A DNA stretch of 64,000 nucleotides from a bacterium. Its GTDB lineage: Bacteria > Desulfobacterota > Deferrisomatia > Deferrisomatales > Deferrisomataceae. The stretch spans positions 32,821 through 96,820 of the forward strand of contig JALUTY010000097.1 in assembly GCA_027021615.1 (NCBI GenBank). Reading direction: 5' to 3'. The notes beneath the pieces were generated by a model. It was given only the letters and a program-made list of their open reading frames with translations. It made no database searches and was not told where the DNA came from. The position numbers and the translations under genes are program-made. Of this stretch, positions 52,064-60,873 are shown one piece after another. The first letter of the stretch is position 1. Every line of letters starts with the position of its first letter.

Positions 52064-53372
52064 CCGGTTGACCCGGGTCAGCGTGGCCACGGTGGGCTGC
52101 AAGGTGAACCGGTTCGAGTCCGAGGCCCTGGAGCAGTCCCTCAGAGAACGGGGGTTCCAGGTGGTGGGCCCGGGCGAGGCGGCCGACGTGGTGATCGTCA
52201 ACTCCTGCACGGTGACCCACCGGTCCGACCGGGACACCCGGGCCCTGGTGCGGCGGGCCCGGCAGGCCCACCCGGGGGCCCGGATCGTGGTGACCGGGTG
52301 CTATGCCCAGGTGGCGCCCCGGGAGCTGGTGGACGTGGGCGCCGACCTGGTGGTGGGTACCGGCGCCAAGATGTCGGTGCCCGACCTCTTGGAGCGCGGG
52401 GCCCGCGGGGTGCACCGGGACGAGCCCGCCGACCCCGTGTTCGGCCGGTTCCCCGAGGTGCGGGGCCTGCGGGGCCGGGCCCGGGCGTACCTCAAGGTGC
52501 AGGACGGGTGCGAGGCGTTCTGCGCCTACTGCATCGTGCCCTATGCCCGCGGCCCCTCCCGCAGCCTGCCGCTGGATCGGGTGCGGGAGGGGCTGGCCTC
52601 CCTGGGGCGGGCGGGGTACCGGGAGGTGGTCCTGACCGGGGTGCACCTGGGGCTGTGGGGCCGAGATCTCGGCCCACCCCAGCCGCTCGGGGCCCTGCTC
52701 GATGCGGCCGAGGCCTCGGGGATCCCCCGGGTGCGGCTCTCGAGCCTCGAGCCCGGCGAGCTCACTCCTGAGGTGGTGGACCGGCTGGCCCGCTCCGATG
52801 TGCTCTGCCCCCACGTGCACGTCCCGGTCCAGTCCGGGTCCGACCGGATCCTCGCGGCCATGGGCCGGCCCTACGGGTCGAACCGGGTTCGGGAGCGGGT
52901 CAGGGACCTGGCCGGCCGGATCGAAGGGGTGTGCATCGGAATGGACCTGATCGTGGGGTTTCCCGGGGAGGGGGAGGTGGAGTTCGAGGAGACGGTGAGG
53001 TTGGTGGAAGAGCTGCCCGTGGCGTACCTGCACGTGTTCCCCTTCAGCCCGCGGCGGGGCACCCGGGCCTGGGACCTGCCCGGCCGGGTCCCGCCGGGGG
53101 TGATCAAGCGGAGGGCAGCCCGGCTGAGGGAGCTGTCCCAGAAGAAGCGGGAGGCTTTCTGGGCCAGCCAGGTGGGCCGAACTCTACCGGCTCTGGCCGA
53201 GGCCCCGGCTCGCAGCGGGCAAGCCTTGCGGTTTCGAACCCGGAACTACCTGCCCTTGGAGGTGCCTTGGGAGGGACCTAGGCCGGCCGACGAGGTGCTG
53301 GTGCGGGTCGACGCCCTGGACGGCGACGTTCTCCGGGGTACGCTCGTTCCGGACGACGCGTACGAGGAGTGA
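52056..53372 (+). CDS. mtaB: tRNA t6A37 methylthiotransferase (MtaB-like)
   Basis: The 438-residue radical SAM methylthiotransferase has three N-terminal auxiliary-cluster cysteines (VATVGCKVNRFES, IVNSCTVTHRSD, VVTGCYAQVAP). The radical SAM triad is CEAFCAYCIVPYARGPSRS, and a C-terminal TRAM-like end includes RFRTRNYLPLEVPWEG. GCKVN, where MiaB has GCQMN, indicates MtaB (threonylcarbamoyl-adenosine methylthiolation). ATG 52056 overlaps the mnmA end. It forms a tRNA-modification operon with the desulfurase and mnmA, and rnc follows. Confidence 0.93.
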   Translation: MGDRLTRVSVATVGCKVNRFESEALEQSLRERGFQVVGPGEAADVVIVNSCTVTHRSDRDTRALVRRARQAHPGARIVVTGCYAQVAPRELVDVGADLVVGTGAKMSVPDLLERGARGVHRDEPADPVFGRFPEVRGLRGRARAYLKVQDGCEAFCAYCIVPYARGPSRSLPLDRVREGLASLGRAGYREVVLTGVHLGLWGRDLGPPQPLGALLDAAEASGIPRVRLSSLEPGELTPEVVDRLARSDVLCPHVHVPVQSGSDRILAAMGRPYGSNRVRERVRDLAGRIEGVCIGMDLIVGFPGEGEVEFEETVRLVEELPVAYLHVFPFSPRRGTRAWDLPGRVPPGVIKRRAARLRELSQKKREAFWASQVGRTLPALAEAPARSGQALRFRTRNYLPLEVPWEGPRPADEVLVRVDALDGDVLRGTLVPDDAYEE

Positions 53373-53377
53373 GTCAC

Positions 53378-54076
53378 ATGGACATGGAACGGCGGGAGCA
53401 TCTGCGGGGGCTCGAGGAGGCGCTGGGGTACCTGTTCGAGAACCCCGGGCTCCTGGACCAGGCCCTGACCCACAAGTCCTACGCCAACGAGCAGGGCCGG
53501 GGGGTCCGGGACAACGAGCGGCTGGAGTTCCTGGGCGACGCGGTTTTGGATCTGGTGGTCTCCCATCTGCTGTTCGACCTGAGGCCGCGCCTCAGTGAGG
53601 GCAAGATGTCGAAGGTGCGGGCGTTCCTGGTGAGCGAGACCAGCCTGGCCGAGGTGGCCCGGTCGTTCAGCCTGGGTGAGTACCTGCGATTGGGCAAGGG
53701 CGAGGAGCAGACCGGCGGGCGGACCAAACCCTCGATCCTCTCGGGGGCGTTAGAGGCCCTGATCGCGGCCATCTACCTGGACGGCGGGTTCGACCTGGCC
53801 CTGGAGTTCGTGGACGCCGTGTTCCGGCCCCTGCTGGAGATGGAGGGGCCCAGCGGGCTCGACCGGGACTACAAGACCCGGCTCCAGGAGCACTGCCAAG
53901 GCCGGTACGGCAGTGCCCCCAACTACCGCCTCGTGGGCGAGTGGGGGCCGGACCACGACAAGACCTTCGAGGTGGAGATCCGTCTGGGCAACCGGGTCCT
54001 GGGCAAGGGGCGGGGGCGGAGCAAGAAGGAGGCCGAGCAGCGCGCGGCCCAGGACGCCCTGGCACTGCTGGGGTGA
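53378..54076 (+). CDS. rnc: Ribonuclease III
   Basis: The 232-residue protein has the RNase III signature NERLEFLGDAVLDLVVSHLL (near 45), the catalytic KPSILSGALEALIAAIYLDG in outline, and a C-terminal dsRNA-binding domain (about 157-231; DYKTRLQEHCQGRYG, GKGRGRSKKEAEQRAAQDAL). It cleaves double-stranded RNA in rRNA processing. ATG 53378 is chosen because GAGGAG lies eight bases upstream; GTG 53369 would be too close to it. Confidence 0.96.
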   Translation: MDMERREHLRGLEEALGYLFENPGLLDQALTHKSYANEQGRGVRDNERLEFLGDAVLDLVVSHLLFDLRPRLSEGKMSKVRAFLVSETSLAEVARSFSLGEYLRLGKGEEQTGGRTKPSILSGALEALIAAIYLDGGFDLALEFVDAVFRPLLEMEGPSGLDRDYKTRLQEHCQGRYGSAPNYRLVGEWGPDHDKTFEVEIRLGNRVLGKGRGRSKKEAEQRAAQDALALLG

Positions 54077-54162
54077 CGTCGGCTGGGACGCTGGGAGGCT
54101 CTTGAACCGCGCCAGAGCTCGGGGGCCTGGTAACGGATCCGAGGTCCCAAGCCCTCTAGTTT

Positions 54163-55368
54163 CTAGCCTCTGCTGGGCCCGGCAGGGGGATGACGCGGTC
54201 CCAGGCCCAGGAGGGCCCGGGCCAGGCCCCAGGGGCTGAACACCCGGTCGGGGGAGACAGTGCCCGTGAGCACGTCAACGAACGTCTGGCGCAGGGCAGG
54301 GCTTCGGCGGGCCCGGCGGGCGAGCAGGTCGCACAGCCAGGGCCGCGCCAGCCACCGTTCGGCCGTCCGGTACGCCCCGTAGATCGGGGCGAGCCGGCCG
54401 GCCACCCACTGCCGGTAGGCTTGGAGGGCGTCCTCCCCGCGCTCCAGGAATCCCACGGCGGCCTCGCCGGCCCGCACCCCTGACCGCAGGGCCGGGCCGA
54501 TCCCTTCGGCCGTGAAGGGGTAGGTGGTCCCCAGGGCCTCCCCGGCCCACAGCACGGGCCCGGGATCCACGGCGGGCCGGTCGGGGGGGCCGCACCGGAT
54601 CGGGGCGGCCCGCAAGGGGCCCTCGAACGTTCCCGCCCGCGCCAGGTCGGCCACGGCCGGGGACCGGGCCAGGAACCGGTCGAACACACGGCCGAGGCCC
54701 TCCCGGGGGGGGTTCCACCGGAAGGCCCCGCATCCCACGTTGAGCAGGCCGTCCCCCACCGGGAACACCCACCCGTACCCCGGGATCACGCTCGCATCGT
54801 AGGTGACGGTCACGAAGTCCCGACCGCGCCCGACCCGCAGGTACCGCCGCACGGCCACGGCCTGGGGAGCCGACGGGGCGGGGGAGCCGGCCGTGCGGGG
54901 CGCCCGGCTGCGGCGAGCTCCGGTGGCGGTGAGGGCTACTCGGGCGTGCCACACCCTGCCGGCAGCGGTCTCGACCCGCACACCGGCGGCGCCGGGTAGG
55001 GCGGTCACGGCTCGGCCCGGCTCGAACTGGGCGCCCGCCTCCCGGACGGCATCGAGAAGCGAGGCGTCCAGGAGGCGGCGGGGGACGAGGCGCATTCGCA
55101 CATCGAGGCTTACTTGAACGTCGCCGGGGCTCCACAGGCGGGCCCGCCTCACCCGGAAGGCATGCCGTTCCACCCGGGCGGCCACCCCCAGCCGCTCGAT
55201 CTCAGCCCAGGCGTCGTCCAGCAGACCGTCGCCGCACACCTTCTCCCGGGGGGGCGGGTCCGGGTCGAGCACCAGGGTCCGGGCCCCCGCCCGGGCCAGC
55301 ACCAGGGCGGCCGCGCACCCCGCTGGGCCGGCGCCGATCACCACCGCATCGTAGCGTTTCGCCGTCAC
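54163..55368 (-). CDS. Geranylgeranyl reductase-family FAD oxidoreductase
   Basis: The 401-residue flavoprotein has the dinucleotide-binding opening YDAVVIGAGPAGCAAALVLA, PPREKVCGDGLLDDAWAEIE in outline (a typical geranylgeranyl reductase signature), the FAD-binding WVFPVGDGLLNVGCG, and VLWAGEALGTTYPFTAEGIG. Family members saturate prenyl double bonds in lipids or menaquinone side chains, and others are hydroxylases of unknown substrate. With quinone-linked cytochrome genes close by, an isoprenoid-quinone role is attractive but unproven. GTG 55368 follows AGGAG. It is tail to tail with rnc. Confidence 0.87.
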   Translation of the reverse strand: MTAKRYDAVVIGAGPAGCAAALVLARAGARTLVLDPDPPPREKVCGDGLLDDAWAEIERLGVAARVERHAFRVRRARLWSPGDVQVSLDVRMRLVPRRLLDASLLDAVREAGAQFEPGRAVTALPGAAGVRVETAAGRVWHARVALTATGARRSRAPRTAGSPAPSAPQAVAVRRYLRVGRGRDFVTVTYDASVIPGYGWVFPVGDGLLNVGCGAFRWNPPREGLGRVFDRFLARSPAVADLARAGTFEGPLRAAPIRCGPPDRPAVDPGPVLWAGEALGTTYPFTAEGIGPALRSGVRAGEAAVGFLERGEDALQAYRQWVAGRLAPIYGAYRTAERWLARPWLCDLLARRARRSPALRQTFVDVLTGTVSPDRVFSPWGLARALLGLGPRHPPAGPSRG

Positions 55369-55532
55369 ACCCGCCTCTCCTGCTCATTCGGGGCGAACTT
55401 TGGGCCCTCGGCCCAAGGGTACACGAGGGGCTTCGCGGAGAAAACGGCGGGCTTGGGAGCATCGTCAGGCCCTTGCGGGGGCGGGTACCGGGGAAGGGCA
55501 GCTTTCGTTGGTCCGGGGCCACTGCCGGCGGC

Positions 55533-55684
55533 GGGGCATGGGTTTCAGGAACCGGAATTCAGCGGACAGGAGACAGGAAATCCCGAAAAGCAGCTTGGGT
55601 TCCCGTGGGGATCCTCTCGGGGCACCGAAGAGCCTTCTCCCTGTCCACCGACCTCTGAATTCTGGCCCCTGAAACCCATGCCCC
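55533..55684. repeat. Inverted-repeat element before typA
   Basis: Perfect 14-base inverted ends (GGGGCATGGGTTTC at 55533-55546, complement 55671-55684) continue as imperfect arms (GGAATTCAGCGGACAGG near 55554-55570 with CCTGTCC...CTGAATTCTGG near 55640-55665), giving a 152-base hairpin-capable element. Related end pieces (CCTGAACC..CATGCCCC, CCTGTCCACCG.CCTCT) occur near 7160-7195, 15698-15728 and 19362-19392. The 503-base gap 55369-55871 contains no supported gene; the remainder is short-repeat DNA (GACCG runs near 55750-55785). Confidence 0.65.
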
Positions 55685-55871
55685 CCGAGCTTTGGCGTGA
55701 TTCGAGGGCCGACTGGCCGCCTAGCTGCTTAGGGGGCCGAAGGCCCCAGACCGACGACCGTTGACCGTAGACCCACGACCGAAGTTGCTGGGAGGAGGAG
55801 GGGGGCTTTACCCGCACCGGGTCCGGGTGCTACAACACGCCGCCCCCATCCGGGGCCAAAGGAGATCGGGA

Positions 55872-57683
55872 ATGCGACCGGAACAGTTTCGCAACGTGGC
55901 GATCATTGCCCACGTGGACCACGGAAAGACCACCCTGGTGGACGCCATGCTCTGGCAGAGCGGCGTGTTCCGGGAGAACCAGCGGGTGGCGGAGCGGGTG
56001 CTCGACTCCAACGCCCTCGAGCGGGAGCGGGGCATCACCATCCTCGCCAAGAACACGGCCGTGTGGTTCGAAGGGGTCAAGATCAACATCGTGGACACCC
56101 CGGGCCACGCCGACTTCGGGGGCGAGGTGGAGCGGACCCTGCAGATGGTGGACGGGGTGATCCTGCTGGTGGACGCGGCCGAGGGGCCGCTGCCGCAGAC
56201 CCGGTTCGTCCTCCACAAGGCGTTCGAGCTGGGGCTGCCGCCCATTGTGGTCATCAACAAGATCGATCGGGCTGACGCTCGGCCCGGCGAGGTGCTGGAC
56301 GAAGTGTATGGGCTGTTCATCGATCTCGGGGCGTCCGACGAGCAGTTGGAGTTCCCGGTGCTCTACACCGACGCCCGTCGGGGCGTGGCCCACCGGCAGC
56401 TTGGCGACGGGTCCCAGGACCTGCGCCCCCTGTTCGAGACCGTGCTGGAGCGGGTGGCTCCGCCGTCGGGAGATCCCGCGGCTCCCCTGCAGATGCTCGT
56501 CACCAACCTGGACTACAACGACTACGTGGGCCGGCTGGTCCTGGGCCGGGTGGTGAACGGCCGACTCCGACCGGGCCAGGAGATCGGGGTGGCCACCGAG
56601 GAAGGGGTGGTGCCGGCACGGGTGGGCACGGTGTACACCCACGAAGGCCTGCGGCGGGAAGAGGCCCAGGAGGCCGTGGCCGGCGACATCGTGGCGGTGG
56701 CAGGGCTCGAGACCGTGTCCATCGGCGACACCCTCGTGGAGCCGTCGCGACCCCGCCCCCTGCGCCGGATCCGCGTGGAGGACCCCACCATCGCCATGGT
56801 GTTCTCGGTGAACTCCAGCCCGCTGGGGGGCAGAGAGGGGCGGTTCGTCACCTCCCGTCAGATCCGGGCTCGGCTCGAGAAGGAGGTGCTCCATAACGTG
56901 AGCCTGGGGTTGGAGATCCTGGACACCGACGCGTTCCAGGTGGCCGGCCGGGGCGAGCTACAGCTGGCGGTCCTGATCGAGACCCTTCGCCGGGAGGGGT
57001 ACGAGCTGAGCGTGTCCAAGCCCGAGATCCTCAGCCGGGAGCGGAACGGCCGGCTGGAGGAGCCTTGGGAGGTCGTGCTGGTGGACGTGCCCGAGGAGTT
57101 CGTGGGCGCGGTCACCGAGGCGCTGGGCCGGCGGAAGGGGCAGATGGTTCGGATGGACCCGGCAGGGGGGGGGAGGACGAGGCTGGAGTTCCGGGTGCCG
57201 TCCCGGGGGCTCATCGGGTACCGGAGCGAGGTTCTGACCGACACCCGCGGCGCGGGCATTCTGAACCGCCTGCTGGAGGGCTACGGTCCCTGGGCCGGGC
57301 CGATCCCGGGCCGCACCAACGGTGCCCTGGTGGCCGACCGGGCAGGCCGGGCCACCACCTACGCCCTGTACCACCTTCAGCCCCGGGGGGTCCTGTTCAT
57401 CGGGCCGGGGACCGAGGTGTACGAGGGCATGATCGTGGGGGAGCACTCCCGGGAGAACGACCTGGACGTGAACGTGATCCGGGAGAAGAAGCTCACGAAC
57501 ATACGGGCCGCAGGCTCGGACGAGGCCCTGCGGTTGTCGCCGCCCCGGGACATGAATCTGGATCGGGCCCTGGAGTGGGTGGACCGGGACGAGCTGGTGG
57601 AGGTGACCCCGACCCGGGTGCGTTTGCGAAAGAGGGTACTTGCCGCAAATCAGCGCCCCCGCCGGGAGCGGGCCGCCGGGTGA
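55872..57683 (+). CDS. typA: Translational GTPase TypA/BipA
   Basis: The 603-residue protein is a translation-factor GTPase: G1 [18 protein letters not shown]2 region [10 protein letters not shown]3 [15 protein letters not shown]4 VVINKIDRA. It also has the TypA C-terminal domain with [29 protein letters not shown] and [19 protein letters not shown]. It binds the 70S ribosome near the EF-G site and supports ribosome assembly and stress or cold adaptation. ATG 55872 is preceded by AGGAG. A small CCCCGG/CCGGGG hairpin (57720-57736) without a T-run follows. Confidence 0.96.
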   Translation: MRPEQFRNVAIIAHVDHGKTTLVDAMLWQSGVFRENQRVAERVLDSNALERERGITILAKNTAVWFEGVKINIVDTPGHADFGGEVERTLQMVDGVILLVDAAEGPLPQTRFVLHKAFELGLPPIVVINKIDRADARPGEVLDEVYGLFIDLGASDEQLEFPVLYTDARRGVAHRQLGDGSQDLRPLFETVLERVAPPSGDPAAPLQMLVTNLDYNDYVGRLVLGRVVNGRLRPGQEIGVATEEGVVPARVGTVYTHEGLRREEAQEAVAGDIVAVAGLETVSIGDTLVEPSRPRPLRRIRVEDPTIAMVFSVNSSPLGGREGRFVTSRQIRARLEKEVLHNVSLGLEILDTDAFQVAGRGELQLAVLIETLRREGYELSVSKPEILSRERNGRLEEPWEVVLVDVPEEFVGAVTEALGRRKGQMVRMDPAGGGRTRLEFRVPSRGLIGYRSEVLTDTRGAGILNRLLEGYGPWAGPIPGRTNGALVADRAGRATTYALYHLQPRGVLFIGPGTEVYEGMIVGEHSRENDLDVNVIREKKLTNIRAAGSDEALRLSPPRDMNLDRALEWVDRDELVEVTPTRVRLRKRVLAANQRPRRERAAG

Positions 57684-57782
57684 AACACCCTGAAACGAAC
57701 GGAAACGCCGGTCCGATTTCCCCGGCAGCTCCGGGGAAGTCAAACAAGGGTTCCGTTTTTCTTCGCCAAGGCGTAAATCCGC

Positions 57783-57812
57783 TTGACACGCCGAAATCGC
57801 CTTTCCTATGAT
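57783..57812 (+). promoter_or_regulatory. Near-consensus sigma-70 promoter of the cytochrome/NrfD operon
   Basis: A consensus -35 TTGACA (57783-57788) and -10 TATGAT (57807-57812) are 18 bases apart, about 100 bases before the cytochrome ATG. This is the best sigma-70 match noticed in the window, implying strong expression of the three-gene electron-transfer operon. Confidence 0.75.
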
Positions 57813-57910
57813 CCGCCCTTCCGCCCGGGCCGGGCCCCGGGTTCCCCTCGCGTTTCGTAGTGTTTCAGGTTTTTTCACTTCGCCAACCCCAAACAGGAGG
57901 GACTGGGAGC

Positions 57911-58477
57911 ATGAAGCGCCGCTGGGTTTTGGTGGCCGCCCTTGTGTGCCTGTTCGCAAGGCCAGGGCTTCGGGCGGCCGGGGCCGAGGAGGAGGTGTTC
58001 GCGGTACCGCCACCGCCTCTGAGTGAGGACTACTATCCCTGTGCCGAGAACTGCCACGACGACCAGGAGACCGATCCCACCCCTCGGGTGCTGGAGGAGG
58101 AGCACACCGGCATCAAGCTCCACCATGCCGAGCAGTTCCGGTGGTGCCTCGACTGCCACGACGCCGACAATCGGGACAAGCTACGCCTCCAGAGCGGTGA
58201 GAAGATCGACTTCTCGGAGTCGTACCGGCTGTGCGGTCAGTGCCACGGTGCCAAATACCGGGACTGGAAGAAGGGCATCCACGGGAAGCGCACCGGCTAC
58301 TGGAACGGCAAGAAGCAGTACTTGCTGTGCGCCAACTGCCACAACCCCCACAACCCCCGGTTCAAGCCCCTGAAGCCGGAACCCCCCCCCGAGGTGCCGG
58401 GGTCGGGCACGTTGAAGTCCCATGCCAAAGGCAAGCACCTGAAAGAACAGACCCACGACGGCGGCGAGGAGAAGTAG
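57911..58477 (+). CDS. Periplasmic tetrahaem cytochrome c of the NrfD complex
   Basis: The 188-residue protein has a signal peptide (about 1-23) and four haem sites: CAENCH (44-49, with three residues between the cysteines), CLDCH (79-83), CGQCH (108-112) and CANCH (140-144). Distal His candidates include HTGIKLHHAEQF (65-72) and GIHGKRTGYW. It probably carries electrons for the FeS/NrfD genes that follow, in a periplasm-facing quinone oxidoreductase similar to other cytochrome-NrfCD complexes of deltaproteobacteria. The ribosome binding site (AGGAGG) is a little far from ATG 57911. The CX3CH first site is unusual and may still bind haem. Confidence 0.88.
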   Translation: MKRRWVLVAALVCLFARPGLRAAGAEEEVFAVPPPPLSEDYYPCAENCHDDQETDPTPRVLEEEHTGIKLHHAEQFRWCLDCHDADNRDKLRLQSGEKIDFSESYRLCGQCHGAKYRDWKKGIHGKRTGYWNGKKQYLLCANCHNPHNPRFKPLKPEPPPEVPGSGTLKSHAKGKHLKEQTHDGGEEK

Positions 58478-58517
58478 AGCCCGGCCGGTTCGGGACAACG
58501 GCAAGGAGAGGCGATCC

Positions 58518-59459
58518 ATGTCCAAGCACAACGTGTCCACGGTCGACCCGAAGAAGGCGAGCCGCCGGAAGTTCCTGAAGGGAATGGCGGCGGGGGCCGC
58601 AGCGGCTGCCCTGCCGGTGAAGGCGCTTGCCCAAGGGTCCAACGGGTTCATGACCTACGGCTCCTGGGAAGAGTACTTCCAGAAGAACTTCCAGGAGATG
58701 ACCCCGGCCGAGGTGAAGGCCACCCTCAAACGGCTGGAGGAGAAGTACACCAAGCAGTACGGCAAGAAGGTGACCGTGAAGGCCACCCCCCCGATGGAGA
58801 ACGTGCTGTTCGGCTACGCCCTGGACCTGAGCCGCTGCATCGGGTGCCGCCGGTGCGTGTACGCCTGCGCGAAGGAGAACAACCAGTCCCGCCGGGATCC
58901 GCAGATCCACTACATTCACGTGTTGCGGTTCAAGAACGGCGAGATGGAGTTCGAGAAGTCGGAGCGGTACTACAACCCGGAAAAGGTGCCCGAAGAGGGC
59001 CACTACTACATGCCGGTCCAGTGCCAGCACTGTCGCAAGGCCCCCTGCATCAAGGCCTGCCCGGTGCGGGCCACCTGGACCGAGGACGATGGCATCGTGG
59101 TGGTGGACTACAACTGGTGCATCGGGTGCCGGTACTGCATGGCCGCCTGCCCCTACGAGGGCCGGATGTTCAACTGGCTCGACCCCAAGATCCCGTCCGA
59201 GGAGCTCAACCCCGACACCCACTACCTGGGCAACCGGCCACGTATGCGGGGCGTGGTGGAGAAGTGCACGTTCTGCATCCAGCGAACCCGCGAGGGCCGG
59301 TACCCGGCCTGTGTGGAGGCCTGCCCGGTGGGGGCGCGAAAGTTCGGCAATCTTTTGGATCCCGAGTCGGAGATCCGCTACATCCTGGAGAACCACCGGG
59401 TCTTCCGGCTCAAGGAGGACCTCCTCACCGAACCCAAGTTCTATTACTTCTTCGGCTAG
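58518..59459 (+). CDS. Tat-exported 4x[4Fe-4S] ferredoxin-like subunit (NrfC/DmsB type)
   Basis: The 313-residue protein has a twin-arginine signal (SRRKFLKGMAAGAAAAALPV, near residues 15-34) and four cysteine groups: CIGCRRCVYAC (107-117), CQHCRKAPCIKACP (169-182), CIGCRYCMAACP (201-212) and CTFCIQRTREGRYPACVEACP in outline (250-270). It is the electron-transfer subunit of a periplasm-facing NrfD-type membrane complex, between the multihaem cytochrome and the quinone-binding subunit. It has a clear spacing of 40 bases from the cytochrome gene and 11 to nrfD, and a good AAGGAGAGG ribosome binding site. Confidence 0.93.
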   Translation: MSKHNVSTVDPKKASRRKFLKGMAAGAAAAALPVKALAQGSNGFMTYGSWEEYFQKNFQEMTPAEVKATLKRLEEKYTKQYGKKVTVKATPPMENVLFGYALDLSRCIGCRRCVYACAKENNQSRRDPQIHYIHVLRFKNGEMEFEKSERYYNPEKVPEEGHYYMPVQCQHCRKAPCIKACPVRATWTEDDGIVVVDYNWCIGCRYCMAACPYEGRMFNWLDPKIPSEELNPDTHYLGNRPRMRGVVEKCTFCIQRTREGRYPACVEACPVGARKFGNLLDPESEIRYILENHRVFRLKEDLLTEPKFYYFFG

Positions 59460-59470
59460 AGGGGTGAACC

Positions 59471-60712
59471 ATGAACACGCTGATGGAGTTTCTGGTCGGC
59501 ACCTTCATCCTGGCCTTCCGGGGCGGAAAGAAGTACTACGCCTGGATGGGGTCGTTGGTCCTGATCGCCCTGGTGGGGTTGGGGGCGTGGGTGTACCAGT
59601 TGAAGACCGGTCTGGGCGTCACCGGCATGCGCGACCCGGTGAGCTGGGGGCTGTACATCGCCAACTTCACGTTCCTGGTGGGGGTGGCCGCGGCTGCGGT
59701 GCTGCTGGTGATCCCGGCCTACATCTACAAGTGGGGGCCCATCAAGGAGATCGTTCTCCTGGGCGAGCTTCTGGCGGTGGCCGCGATCATCATGTGCCTG
59801 ATGTTCGTGACCTTCGATCTGGGGCATCCGGAGCGGTTCTGGCATCTGATCCCGGGCCTGGGGATTCTGAACTTCCCGATCTCCATGCTGTCGTGGGACG
59901 TGGTGGTGCTGAACACCTACCTAGCCGTGAACCTGATCGTTCCGATCTACATCCTGTACAACGCGTACCAGGGCCGGGAGCCCAACCACAAGATCCTGTG
60001 GCCGCTGATCATCTTCTCGATCCCAGCGGCGGTGTCGATCCACACGGTGACCGCGTTCCTGTACAACGGGTTCCCGAGCCGGCCGTTCTGGAACGCCTCG
60101 ATCCTGGCCCCCCGGTTCATCGCGTCGGCGTTCTGCTCCGGGCCCAGCTTCATCATCCTGGCGTTTCAGCTGATCCGCAAGCACACCCAGATCAAGATCC
60201 AGGACCGGGCGATTTTCAAGCTGGCCGAGATCATCGCCTACGCCATGGGCATCAACCTGTTCCTGCTGATCGCCGAGGTGTTCAAGGAGTACTACAGCGC
60301 CACCGTGCACCTGGCCCCCATGAAGTACCTGTTCCAGGGGCTCGAGGGGCACAACGAGCTGGTGCCGTTCATCTGGACCGCCATCGCGTTCAACACCACC
60401 GCGTTTCTCCTGTTCCTGAGCCCGAAAACCCGGGAGAACTTCTTCACTCTGAACCTGGGCTGCGTGCTGATGTTCATCGGGGTGTGGATCGAGAAAGGGC
60501 CGGGGCTGATCCTGCCCGGGTTCGTGCCCACGCCCCTGGGTGAGATGTGGTCCTACGCGCCGACCCTGCCCGAGGTTCTGATCACCCTGGGAATCTGGGC
60601 GATCGGGTTGATCATTTACACCCTGCTGCTAAAGGTGGCCATCCCCATCGAGGTGGGTGAGTTCCGACAGATCAAGGACCGCCTCCATGGGATCGTGGGG
60701 CAGAACCAGTAG
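59471..60712 (+). CDS. nrfD: NrfD/PsrC-family quinone-interacting membrane subunit
   Basis: The 413-residue protein is an NrfD/PsrC polysulfide-reductase-type membrane protein with about nine to ten segments (for example 28-47, 55-85, 90-112, 130-160, 170-195 and onward to 390). It opens FLVGTFILAFRGGKKYYAWM and has the loop FDLGHPERFWHLIPGLGILN typical of the family. It handles menaquinone/menaquinol and exchanges electrons with the FeS subunit. No molybdopterin catalytic subunit is present, so it is likely a quinol:cytochrome oxidoreductase. It is the last gene of the operon and is followed by a terminator. Confidence 0.92.
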   Translation: MNTLMEFLVGTFILAFRGGKKYYAWMGSLVLIALVGLGAWVYQLKTGLGVTGMRDPVSWGLYIANFTFLVGVAAAAVLLVIPAYIYKWGPIKEIVLLGELLAVAAIIMCLMFVTFDLGHPERFWHLIPGLGILNFPISMLSWDVVVLNTYLAVNLIVPIYILYNAYQGREPNHKILWPLIIFSIPAAVSIHTVTAFLYNGFPSRPFWNASILAPRFIASAFCSGPSFIILAFQLIRKHTQIKIQDRAIFKLAEIIAYAMGINLFLLIAEVFKEYYSATVHLAPMKYLFQGLEGHNELVPFIWTAIAFNTTAFLLFLSPKTRENFFTLNLGCVLMFIGVWIEKGPGLILPGFVPTPLGEMWSYAPTLPEVLITLGIWAIGLIIYTLLLKVAIPIEVGEFRQIKDRLHGIVGQNQ

Positions 60713-60737
60713 GGCCGAGAAGCTCCGAGAACGCGGC

Positions 60738-60778
60738 AACGAAAGGGGTCTTCGCAACGGGGGCCCCTTTCGTTTTGG
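60738..60778 (+). terminator. Rho-independent terminator after nrfD
   Basis: AACGAAAGGGG (60738-60748) and CCCCTTTCGTT (60764-60774) form a perfect 11-base stem around a 15-base loop, followed by TT. It lies 26 bases after the nrfD stop and is a convincing terminator for the cytochrome operon. Confidence 0.8.
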
Positions 60779-60788
60779 CCGAATCCGG

Positions 60789-60818
60789 TTGAAATGCCCG
60801 CAGGGGCTTGACTATGAT
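60789..60818 (+). promoter_or_regulatory. Sigma-70 promoter of the lipoprotein-mla operon
   Basis: A -35 TTGAAA (60789-60794) and -10 TATGAT (60813-60818) with an 18-base spacer lie about 55 bases before the lipoprotein ATG. The architecture is the same as that of the promoter at 57783. Confidence 0.68.
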
Positions 60819-60873
60819 CGCCGGCGCCGGAGGGGGGCGGGCTGTCGGTGGGTTGGGATCAGGAGGAGCTGCG

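Noticed and set aside
57720..57736. Terminator after typA
   Set aside because: Only a 6-base stem without a following T-run; too weak to call.
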